DNA from: an uncultured Bacteroidales bacterium
Lineage (GTDB): Bacteria > Bacteroidota > Bacteroidia > Bacteroidales > Lentimicrobiaceae
NCBI GenBank assembly: GCA_937864935.1
Contig: CALMDN010000286.1
Location: 1-15,704, forward strand
Direction of reading: 5' to 3'
DNA length: 15,704 nt
Of the stretch, positions 1-7,244 are shown one piece after another (position 1 is the stretch's first letter; each line of letters starts with the position of its first letter). The notes beneath the pieces are model-generated. The model did not search any database and was not told the origin of the DNA. It was given only the letters and a program-made list of their open reading frames with translations. The translations under genes were made by a program, and so were the position numbers.

Positions 1-2035
1 CGTATCGGAAGAAGTTACCGGCAAAGCTGAAGAAACCGTTGAAGCAGCTGAAGAAGCCGTAGCTGAAGAAGTTGAAGAAGCAGCTGAAGAAGCCGCAGAA
101 GTGGCAGCTGAGGTTACAGAAGAAGCAACAGCTGAAGTCGCAGAAGAAATTGTTGAAGAAGAAGCAGCTGTTATCGACGAAGACGATGAGCCTACAGTTG
201 AGAAGCTGAAAGCTCCGCTGATTGAGCAGATCTCACTGGAAAATTTCGACTGGGATGCCATAGGTAAAAAGCATGAGAATTATTCAAGCGACGAGCGCAC
301 CAAACTCGAAAGCCTTTACGACAAAACCCTTAGTTCAATTGTAGAACATGAAGTGATTGACGGAACGGTGGTTGCCATGAACTCACGCGAAGTTGTCGTA
401 AACATCGGATTCAAATCAGACGGTGTTATTCCACAATCAGAACTCAGATACAATCCCAATCTTAAAGTTGGTGATAAAATTGAAGTATATGTTGAAAGCC
501 AGGAAGATATGGGTGGCCAGCTTCTGCTTTCACACAAAAAAGCACGCATCCTCCGTTCCTGGGAGCGCGTAAACCAGGCATTCGAAAAAGAAGAAGTCAT
601 CAATGGTTACGTTAAATGTCGTACCAAAGGTGGTCTTATCGTGGATGTATTTGGGATTGAGGCCTTCCTTCCCGGTTCACAGATCGACGTGAAACCCATC
701 CGCGACTACGATGTATATGTAGATAAAGTGATGGAATTCAAGGTTGTAAAAATCAACCAGGAATACAAAAACGTGGTTGTTTCGCACAAAGCCCTCATCG
801 AAGACGAGCTTGAGCAGCAGAAAGCCGATATCATCAGCAAGCTTGAGAAGGGTCAGATCCTTGAAGGTACCGTCAAGAACATCACTTCTTACGGTGTATT
901 TATCGACCTCGGAGGTGTTGACGGTCTTATTCACATTACCGACCTGTCCTGGGGCCGCATTAACCATCCGGAAGAAATCGTTCAGCTCGACCAGAAAATC
1001 AAGGTTGTTATTCTTGATTTTGATGAAAACAAGAAACGTATTGCCCTTGGTCTCAAACAGCTCACACCGCATCCATGGGATTCACTCAGCGAAACCGTTA
1101 AGGTTGGCGACCAGGTCAAAGGCCGCGTAGTGGTGATTGCCGATTATGGCGCATTCATCGAGATTGCCCCGGGTGTTGAAGGCCTGATCCATGTTTCGGA
1201 AATGTCGTGGTCGCAGCACCTGCGCACCGCTCAGGACTTCCTGAAAGTTGGCGACGAAGTTGAAGCCGTTATCCTGACTCTTGACCGTGAAGAACGCAAG
1301 ATGTCGCTTGGTATCAAGCAGCTGATTCCTGATCCATGGACCAACATCAAGGAAAAATATCCGATCAATTCGAAACACGTGGCTACCGTGCGCAACTTTA
1401 CCAACTTCGGTATTTTTGTTGAGCTTGAAGAAGGTGTTGACGGCCTGATCCATATTTCTGACCTTTCATGGTCGAAGAAAATCAAGCATCCTGCAGAATT
1501 TACCAAGATCGGTGAGAAGATTGATGTAATTGTACTGGATGTGGATGTTGACAACCGCAGGCTGAGCCTTGGTCACAAACAGCTCGAGGAGAACCCCTGG
1601 GATGTATTTGAAACCGTATTCTCTGTTGGCTCAGTGCACAAAGGTACCATTACCAGTGCCAGTGATAAGGGAATGGTTGTTGCCCTGCCTTATGGTGTGG
1701 AAGGTTTTGCACCGCTTCGCCATATCGTGAAGGAAGACAACACCCAGGCAAAGGTGGATGAAGCTCTGGAATTCAAGGTAATTGAGTTCTCGAAGGACAA
1801 CAAGAAAATCATTCTTTCACACAGCCGTATTTTCCAGGATGCCGCCGCAACCGAAAAGGTTAAGGAGAACGCAAGCAAGGAAAGCGCTGAGAATTCAACC
1901 AAACGGGCAGTGAAGAAAATCAAGGATAACCTTGAGAAAACTACCCTTGGTGACCTCGAAGCCCTGGCCAACCTGAAATCAGATATGGAAGAGTCAGAAA
2001 AGGCTGCTGCCAGAAATAAAAAGTCTGAAGAATAA
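1..2035 (+). CDS. rpsA: 30S ribosomal protein S1 (5' end outside window)
   Basis: S1 binds mRNA on the 30S subunit and helps load messages, which matters in Bacteroidota because they make little use of Shine-Dalgarno pairing. The frame is open from base 2 to the stop at 2033-2035, so the true start lies upstream; the GTG at 101 is internal to an acidic leader. Six S1/OB-fold repeats follow, at about nt 350-545, 590-795, 850-1060, 1105-1320, 1365-1585 and 1625-1830. Repeats 3-5 carry the typical Y/F-G-[VAI]-F-[IV] strand and the GV[DE]GLIH[IV]S/T motif. Repeats 1, 2 and 6 are more divergent, as usual in S1. The C-terminal ~70 residues are a charged Lys/Glu/Ala tail. At least 677 codons are visible, somewhat longer than is typical because of the Glu/Ala-rich N-terminus. 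A strong terminator follows the stop. Confidence 0.96.
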   Translation, partial: VSEEVTGKAEETVEAAEEAVAEEVEEAAEEAAEVAAEVTEEATAEVAEEIVEEEAAVIDEDDEPTVEKLKAPLIEQISLENFDWDAIGKKHENYSSDERTKLESLYDKTLSSIVEHEVIDGTVVAMNSREVVVNIGFKSDGVIPQSELRYNPNLKVGDKIEVYVESQEDMGGQLLLSHKKARILRSWERVNQAFEKEEVINGYVKCRTKGGLIVDVFGIEAFLPGSQIDVKPIRDYDVYVDKVMEFKVVKINQEYKNVVVSHKALIEDELEQQKADIISKLEKGQILEGTVKNITSYGVFIDLGGVDGLIHITDLSWGRINHPEEIVQLDQKIKVVILDFDENKKRIALGLKQLTPHPWDSLSETVKVGDQVKGRVVVIADYGAFIEIAPGVEGLIHVSEMSWSQHLRTAQDFLKVGDEVEAVILTLDREERKMSLGIKQLIPDPWTNIKEKYPINSKHVATVRNFTNFGIFVELEEGVDGLIHISDLSWSKKIKHPAEFTKIGEKIDVIVLDVDVDNRRLSLGHKQLEENPWDVFETVFSVGSVHKGTITSASDKGMVVALPYGVEGFAPLRHIVKEDNTQAKVDEALEFKVIEFSKDNKKIILSHSRIFQDAAATEKVKENASKESAENSTKRAVKKIKDNLEKTTLGDLEALANLKSDMEESEKAAARNKKSEE
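41..95 (+). repeat. In-frame 19-bp direct repeat in rpsA acidic leader
   Basis: GAAGCAGCTGAAGAAGCCG occurs exactly at 41-59 and 77-95, a 36-bp (12-codon) period that keeps the reading frame. It lies in a longer run of GAA/GCN codons (about 2-180) encoding Glu/Ala/Val-rich low-complexity sequence. The exact copy suggests expansion by slippage or duplication, as opposed to chance codon reuse, but the tract is so biased that partial matches are expected. Confidence 0.6.
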
Positions 2036-2058
2036 ATCATTCCTGATTTAATTGTGAG

Positions 2059-2084
2059 AAAATCCCCGGAAATGGGGATTTTTT
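2059..2084 (+). terminator. Intrinsic terminator after rpsA
   Basis: AAAATCCCC (2059-2067) pairs with GGGGATTTT (2074-2082) across a GGAAAT loop, and the T run extends to 2084. This is a 9-bp stem with a U-tract located 24 bases after the rpsA stop. It should separate rpsA from rnz transcription. Confidence 0.85.
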
Positions 2085-2175
2085 CATTTAATGTGGTCAG
2101 AATTTGCAGGAATATGCTGAATTTTACCAGCTATTGATACTTCAAACCTTTTCGCTGAATGATCAGCCTGATCCG

Positions 2176-3090
2176 ATGAAAGAGTTCTCCGTTACAATAC
2201 TCGGCAGTAGTGCTGCCCTGCCCTACAAAGGCAGAAACCTGACCTCACAGCTGGTAAATTACAGCGGAAGCCTGTTCCTCATCGATTGCGGAGAAGGGAC
2301 CCAGATGCAGATGATGAAATACAAGGTCAGGTTCATGCGGATCAACCATATCTTTATCAGTCATCTTCATGGTGATCATTTTTATGGGCTGATCGGCCTG
2401 GTGTCGACTTTCCATCTGCTGGGTCGCCGCGACCCCTTGCATATTTACGGACCTGCCATGCTCGAAGAGATCATCAGGCTTCAGCTGAAAGCTTCATTTA
2501 CCAGCCTTGTTTATTCCATCACCTTTCATGTTGTTAAAGATGATGCCCCTGTTCAGATATTTGAAGATGAACGGATAGTGGTAACAAGTTTCCCGATGCA
2601 GCACCGGATACCTACCACTGGTTTCCTGTTTGCGGAAAAGCCCTTTCCCAGAAAGATCAATCTGGAAGCTACGGAGAAATATGAGGTTCCCTATACATTC
2701 TTCCCTGAACTGAAAAACGGGGCAGATTATTGTGATGCTGAAGGAAGGATCATAGACAATGAGGTTCTTACCACCGACCCCGGGAAACCAAGATCGTTTG
2801 CCAGTTGCTCCGATACCAGCTTTTTCGAAGCATTGCCCGGGTTTATCAAAGGCTGCGACCTTATGTATCATGAAGCCACTTTTATGAACGACATGGCTGT
2901 AGTTGCCCGCGAAAAAATGCATTCTACTTCAGCCGATGCGGCAAATGTTGCGGTTCTTGCCGATGCCGGCCGATTGCTACTCGGACATTTTTCGGCCAGG
3001 TATGAGCATCTGGGTCTGTTGCTTGAGGAAGCGCAGCGCATATTTCCTTCGACAGAACTTGCGGAAGAGGGTAAAACCTACACTTTATAA
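2176..3090 (+). CDS. rnz: Ribonuclease Z (tRNA 3' endonuclease)
   Basis: A cytosolic metallo-beta-lactamase-fold endonuclease that trims tRNA 3' trailers. Numbered from the ATG at 2176, the 304-aa protein shows the N-terminal SSAALPYKGRN motif (residues 11-21), the di-zinc signature H63-L-H65-G-D67-H68, H143 in the MQHR segment, D213 in CSDT, the HEAT motif at 232-235, HST at 249-251, and the last metal ligand H271 in GHFSARY. About 304 aa is the usual length for the short bacterial RNase Z. A frame extension to a TTG at 2104 adds 24 residues unlike the family N-terminus, so the ATG at 2176 was preferred; no Shine-Dalgarno is visible at either. The gene lies downstream of rpsA beyond a terminator, so it probably has its own promoter, which I could not identify. 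It converges with the hybrid kinase at 3143. Confidence 0.95.
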   Translation: MKEFSVTILGSSAALPYKGRNLTSQLVNYSGSLFLIDCGEGTQMQMMKYKVRFMRINHIFISHLHGDHFYGLIGLVSTFHLLGRRDPLHIYGPAMLEEIIRLQLKASFTSLVYSITFHVVKDDAPVQIFEDERIVVTSFPMQHRIPTTGFLFAEKPFPRKINLEATEKYEVPYTFFPELKNGADYCDAEGRIIDNEVLTTDPGKPRSFASCSDTSFFEALPGFIKGCDLMYHEATFMNDMAVVAREKMHSTSADAANVAVLADAGRLLLGHFSARYEHLGLLLEEAQRIFPSTELAEEGKTYTL

Positions 3091-3142
3091 GGTCCTGGAT
3101 TTACCGGGAAATCGGCCTGCTGCACTGCATTGCCATTGGCTT

Positions 3143-5977
3143 TCAGGCGTAGAGGATATCGGAGAAAAGCTTGAGTAGTGTCTTTTTGTCGTAAGGTTTG
3201 GCCAGGTAATGAGAACAGCCGTTGGCAAGCAGTTTCTCCCGGTCACCCTGCATGGTGTAGCCGGTAACAGCGATGATCGGAACATCTTTGTACTGATCGA
3301 TCGATCTCACCTGGTTGGCAATGGACATACCATTGGGGCCGGCTCCGAGATTGATGTCCATAAGAATGGCATCATATTTTTTCCGCCTTATTTTTTCCAG
3401 TGCCACATAACCGTTTTCAGCCATTTCCGTATTGCAGAGCTCACGCAGGTATAAGGCAGCCAGACGGCGGTTGATTTCATTGTCCTCAACAATCAGTATT
3501 TCAGGTACCGGACCTCTTCCAAGACGCTGTGTATTGATTACCGGTACACTTTCCTTTTCTATTGCTGCTTCGGTATAATCCTGTGCAGCTGCAGGAAGCC
3601 CGATGTAAAAGTCTGAGCCTTTCCCCGGCACACTGTCAACCCACAGACGGGCATTGATCAGGCGGGATATTTTTGTACACAGCGCCAGTCCAAGACCACT
3701 GCCCTCAAAAGTACGCGACATGCCTTCACTCACCTGTCTGAACTCTTCAAAGATCATTTTGTGATGCTCCGGTGCAATCCCGATACCGGTGTCGCTTACC
3801 CTGATGATGGCTTCCTGTTTGTTGGCATCGTTGATGTATGCACTCACAGAAACACCCCCATCGATGGTAAATTTAATGGCATTGTCGAGCAGATGGTGCA
3901 ACAGCTGACCCAGGAGTTTTTCGTCTGCAAGTACCTGAATGGAAGGTGGGAGGGCGGTACGTAGGTAGATGCCTTTATCGCTGGCAATGGCGTGTAAGTT
4001 TCTGAGCTGGGGAAGAAAGACTGCTTTGATGCTGACAGTGGTGATTTTCAGGCTGTCGATGTTGGCTTCGATGGCCGAAAGGTCCATGATCGAATTGAGT
4101 GTCGACATCAGTCGGTTGGCCGATTTGAAAATGGTGGAGGCCATCACCTTGTAGCGGTTGTCTTCGAGCTCTTCAGTGAGTATTTCCGAGAAGCCGAGAA
4201 TGCCGGTCATCGGGGTGCGCAGTTCATGGCTCATGTTGGCGAGCAGTGAGGATTTGAGCCGGCTCGATTCCTCTGCCTGATTTTTTGCGCGCAGCAGTGC
4301 TTCATCACTCCTGATGCGTTGTATGGACAGTGCAATTTGTTCTGATACAAAGATCAGAATATTCTTTTCGTCTTCTCCGTATGCAAAATCACGTGAGTAG
4401 GATTGGAGTACCAGAACACCAAGAACCTGATTGTGTGTGTTAAGCGGCACGCCAAGCCACGAAACAGGTATTTTTACCTGTGGTGCAATGATGCCTTCAC
4501 CTTCCATCAGGTTGATGGCATCATCGGAAACTACAAGCGGGTTGCCGGTCTTCAGCACATAACCGATCAAACCCTTGCCTGCAGATTCTGCATCCGGTGC
4601 ACCGGCAGGATCACTGCAATAGGGAAAGTTGATGTTGCCTTCATTGTCGCCGCTTAGCGCTATCAAAAGGTTGGGCGCAGGCATCAGCGAAGCTATGATC
4701 TGATGAATGGCCTGCATCAGGTGCTCAAGGTTGTGCTGGGAGTGAATCAGCTGTGAGATCTGGAAGGCTGCTGCTTTCAGTCTTTCAGCTTTTCGTGTTG
4801 TGGTGACATCCTGAATGATTCCCGACCAGCGATGGAGGTTTCCGTCCCCATCGAATTCAAGATGGGCTTCGGTGTTCAGATGCCGGGTTTTCCCGCCTGA
4901 ACCATTGATTCTGTAGCTGATATGGTACGATTCATGCTTATTGCTGATGGCCGAATCAATGGTTGCTTTTACCCGCTCCAGATCATCGGCGTGAACCAGC
5001 TGATAATGGCTGATATCACTGATGTTGGGTTTCTTCCCGGGGACCTCGCTGATGCCCAGAATTTCGAAAAAATTCCAGGTATGAACTTCGTTTGGTTCTC
5101 CGAAAGTGATGTCCCAGCTTCCGGCTTCAGAAAATGCCAGCATCTGGTTTAGCCGTCCGTGGCTTTGTGCCAGTGCATTTTCATCAGCACTTGCTTTGGA
5201 TATGTCTCTGATGATTAACAGAAAGCGATCTTCGTCAACACAGTTGAGCCTGAATTCAAGAATAAACCTGCTGCCGGAAGCGGAGAACTGATCCTCAAAC
5301 CGGGTACTTTCTCCGGGTCCCGCATTCTTGCTGAAAGCAATGAACTGACTGGCAGCACCGGGAGGCAGAACTTCAAGCAGGTTGCTTCCATTGGCTGAAA
5401 TGCCGGAAAGTGAAACCGGAAACCCTGAAGATTGGTTCACTCCGATAACATTGGCACCAGAATCAGTAAGCACAACCAGCTCGGGTATACTGGTAAGAAT
5501 GGTTTGATAATAGGTCAGCAATTCGCTGCTGGTTTCTGCGCGATGCCCCTGCTGATTTATAGCTTGTTTTTCCAGCCATGGATGAGGTGAACCATTCCGG
5601 GATATCCCTGAGGGATAAATGTAAATAAGATCCAGTTGAATGCCATCGGGACGATGGAGGGTTTCAACAGTGAACTCACATTCCTGGGGTGGTTTTTCAG
5701 AGTTATGGCTTATAACATGCGCTTTCCTGCGCATGCTTCTGTCGTCAAGATAAGTTTCTTCACCTTCAGCGGAAAGGATTTCAGAAATGTGACTGCCTGA
5801 AATACCGCCGAATGACAATCCGGTATAGCGGGTGAAGGCATTGTTGATTCCAAGCACAAAGCCATCATTTCCGGTAAGTATTACCGGAGTTGGATAAAAA
5901 TTTACCCAATCGTATTTTTGGTCGAAAAAAGTATCCCCCTCCTTGCGGTTTTCCCGTTCAAACAAACCGGATGTCAT
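3143..5977 (-). CDS. Cytosolic hybrid histidine kinase (3x PAS-GAF-HisKA-HATPase-REC)
   Basis: A 944-aa sensor kinase with a C-terminal receiver. Domain order by residue: PAS ~25-125, PAS ~155-262, PAS_3-type ~285-397 ending in the SGIIQDVTTTRKAE linker, GAF ~405-553, HisKA ~570-640 with the phospho-accepting H584 in NMSHELRTP, and HATPase ~685-796 with N699, D729-T-G-I-G and the G2 box GSGLGL (759-764). The receiver (~826-942) has E831/D832, phospho-acceptor D874, T905 and K927. All catalytic residues are present, so it should autophosphorylate and pass phosphate to its own receiver. No transmembrane segment is seen, suggesting it senses an intracellular signal; no LOV cysteine or haem motif was recognised and the ligand is unknown. 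It is the last of three same-strand kinase genes and may be co-transcribed across a 121-base gap. The loop after D874 reads NLGAGPNG in place of the usual MP-MDG, a variant I associate with this kinase class. Confidence 0.92.
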   Translation of the reverse strand: MTSGLFERENRKEGDTFFDQKYDWVNFYPTPVILTGNDGFVLGINNAFTRYTGLSFGGISGSHISEILSAEGEETYLDDRSMRRKAHVISHNSEKPPQECEFTVETLHRPDGIQLDLIYIYPSGISRNGSPHPWLEKQAINQQGHRAETSSELLTYYQTILTSIPELVVLTDSGANVIGVNQSSGFPVSLSGISANGSNLLEVLPPGAASQFIAFSKNAGPGESTRFEDQFSASGSRFILEFRLNCVDEDRFLLIIRDISKASADENALAQSHGRLNQMLAFSEAGSWDITFGEPNEVHTWNFFEILGISEVPGKKPNISDISHYQLVHADDLERVKATIDSAISNKHESYHISYRINGSGGKTRHLNTEAHLEFDGDGNLHRWSGIIQDVTTTRKAERLKAAAFQISQLIHSQHNLEHLMQAIHQIIASLMPAPNLLIALSGDNEGNINFPYCSDPAGAPDAESAGKGLIGYVLKTGNPLVVSDDAINLMEGEGIIAPQVKIPVSWLGVPLNTHNQVLGVLVLQSYSRDFAYGEDEKNILIFVSEQIALSIQRIRSDEALLRAKNQAEESSRLKSSLLANMSHELRTPMTGILGFSEILTEELEDNRYKVMASTIFKSANRLMSTLNSIMDLSAIEANIDSLKITTVSIKAVFLPQLRNLHAIASDKGIYLRTALPPSIQVLADEKLLGQLLHHLLDNAIKFTIDGGVSVSAYINDANKQEAIIRVSDTGIGIAPEHHKMIFEEFRQVSEGMSRTFEGSGLGLALCTKISRLINARLWVDSVPGKGSDFYIGLPAAAQDYTEAAIEKESVPVINTQRLGRGPVPEILIVEDNEINRRLAALYLRELCNTEMAENGYVALEKIRRKKYDAILMDINLGAGPNGMSIANQVRSIDQYKDVPIIAVTGYTMQGDREKLLANGCSHYLAKPYDKKTLLKLFSDILYA

Positions 5978-6098
5978 TGATAATTGTTTTACTTTAATCC
6001 AAAGTGATATCCCAACCCCACGTAAAAGTAAAGAAAAAAGAAATTTGCAGCAATATTACATTTTTTTAGCTTATAAATATTAAAAAATTTATAAAAGT

Positions 6099-7244
6099 TT
6101 AATTCTCAGGACTTAATCTGATGATAAACCTACTGCCTTTTCCGGGTTCTGAGGTTGCTGAGATACTTCCGCCGGCTTTTTCAATCATCTCTCTGCAGAG
6201 CAGCAGGCCAATACCAGAGCCTGATTCGTTGGCTGTTCCGGGTGAAGAGACAACAGAGCCACCATTGAAGAGGCTATCCAGTTGTCTTTGTGGCATTCCT
6301 GTTCCCGAATCGGTAACGGTAATGCATGGACCTGTTGCATCTGTTGTATAATCCACCGAAACATATGACCCGTGATGACTGAATTTTCCTGCATTGCTCA
6401 GCAGGTTGTAGATCACTACCCTGAGCAGGTCAGGATCGGTGAACAGGGTAGTCTCTTCCGGAATGTTTATATAGAGCCCGATGTTTTTCTTAAGGTAATT
6501 GATGGACAATGGTCCGAAAGTGCTCTTAACCAGGCTGAGAAGGTTGACCGTCCGGGGACTGTATTCTATGGCATTGGTATTGAGCTTTGCCCAGTGGGTA
6601 AGGTTTTGCATCAGGCTGTGAATGTTGTCTGATGTTTCCTTGATAAGACTGAGAGAGTCTTTGAATTCTTCTGTGCTATAGCTATCGAAACATTCAACCA
6701 TCACATTGATCAGGGTAAGCAGACCGGCAAATGGGCTTTTCAGGTCGTGGGTAATCACAGAGAAGAGCTTCTTTCTCGTTTCAAGCAGGTTGTCGAGGGC
6801 GGCTTTCTGTTTTGCTATCTGGTCGCGTGATCGCTTTAGCTCGATGTGTGTTGATACCCTCACCAGCAGTTCTCCTGCTTTAAAGGGCTTGGTGATATAA
6901 TCAACCGCACCGGCCTTGAATCCTTTAAGTACATCTACCGAATCGGTTCTTGCAGAAAGGAATATTACCGGTATATCGGCTGTTTCAGGATTCTCTTTGA
7001 TGTGACAACTGGTTGTTAAACCATCCATATCAGGCATGGCAATGTCAAGGAGTATGAGGTCGGGTTTTCTTGATGAGGCAATTTTTATTGCCTGTGGTCC
7101 GCAGTTGGCCACCGCAATCTGGTAACCTTCATCACGAAGAATGTTACCAAGCACAGCGAGATTTTCAGGAAGATCATCCACAATGAGGATCAAGGGGTCA
7201 GAGGCTGAACTCTTTCCAAAGGGGGCTGTTGAATCTGCATTCAT
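6099..7244 (-). CDS. Receiver-histidine kinase (REC-HisKA-HATPase)
   Basis: A 381-aa protein with an N-terminal receiver (~18-135: D23/D24, phospho-acceptor D67, S98, K119), a coiled linker (~136-155), HisKA (~156-222, H166 in ITHDLKSPF) and HATPase (~265-378, N284, D312-S-G-T-G, G2 box SGSGIG at 341-346). The receiver-first order means phosphorylation at D67 is likely to control the attached kinase, so the protein can sit in the middle of a relay. There is no DNA-binding domain and no membrane segment. Its start codon overlaps the stop of the 937-aa kinase (ATGA, 7241-7244), implying translational coupling and similar protein amounts. This makes that kinase the natural, though unproven, phosphate donor. 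Its phosphotransfer target is not in the window. Confidence 0.92.
   Translation of the reverse strand: MNADSTAPFGKSSASDPLILIVDDLPENLAVLGNILRDEGYQIAVANCGPQAIKIASSRKPDLILLDIAMPDMDGLTTSCHIKENPETADIPVIFLSARTDSVDVLKGFKAGAVDYITKPFKAGELLVRVSTHIELKRSRDQIAKQKAALDNLLETRKKLFSVITHDLKSPFAGLLTLINVMVECFDSYSTEEFKDSLSLIKETSDNIHSLMQNLTHWAKLNTNAIEYSPRTVNLLSLVKSTFGPLSINYLKKNIGLYINIPEETTLFTDPDLLRVVIYNLLSNAGKFSHHGSYVSVDYTTDATGPCITVTDSGTGMPQRQLDSLFNGGSVVSSPGTANESGSGIGLLLCREMIEKAGGSISATSEPGKGSRFIIRLSPEN

Noticed and set aside
316..2040. Antisense and alternative-frame ORFs within rpsA (up to 131 codons)
   Set aside because: They are shadows of a highly conserved, codon-biased ribosomal protein gene with no start context or domain evidence.
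2104..2175. TTG-initiated N-terminal extension of RNase Z
   Set aside because: RNase Z proteins begin close to the beta-strand that starts at the ATG at 2176; the extra residues match nothing in the family.
6071..6094. TTATAAAT / ATTTATAA inverted repeat after the receiver-kinase gene as a terminator
   Set aside because: All A/T pairs in a very A/T-rich spacer with no T tract on the transcribed strand, so it is probably chance. The downstream kinase may still be read from the same transcript.
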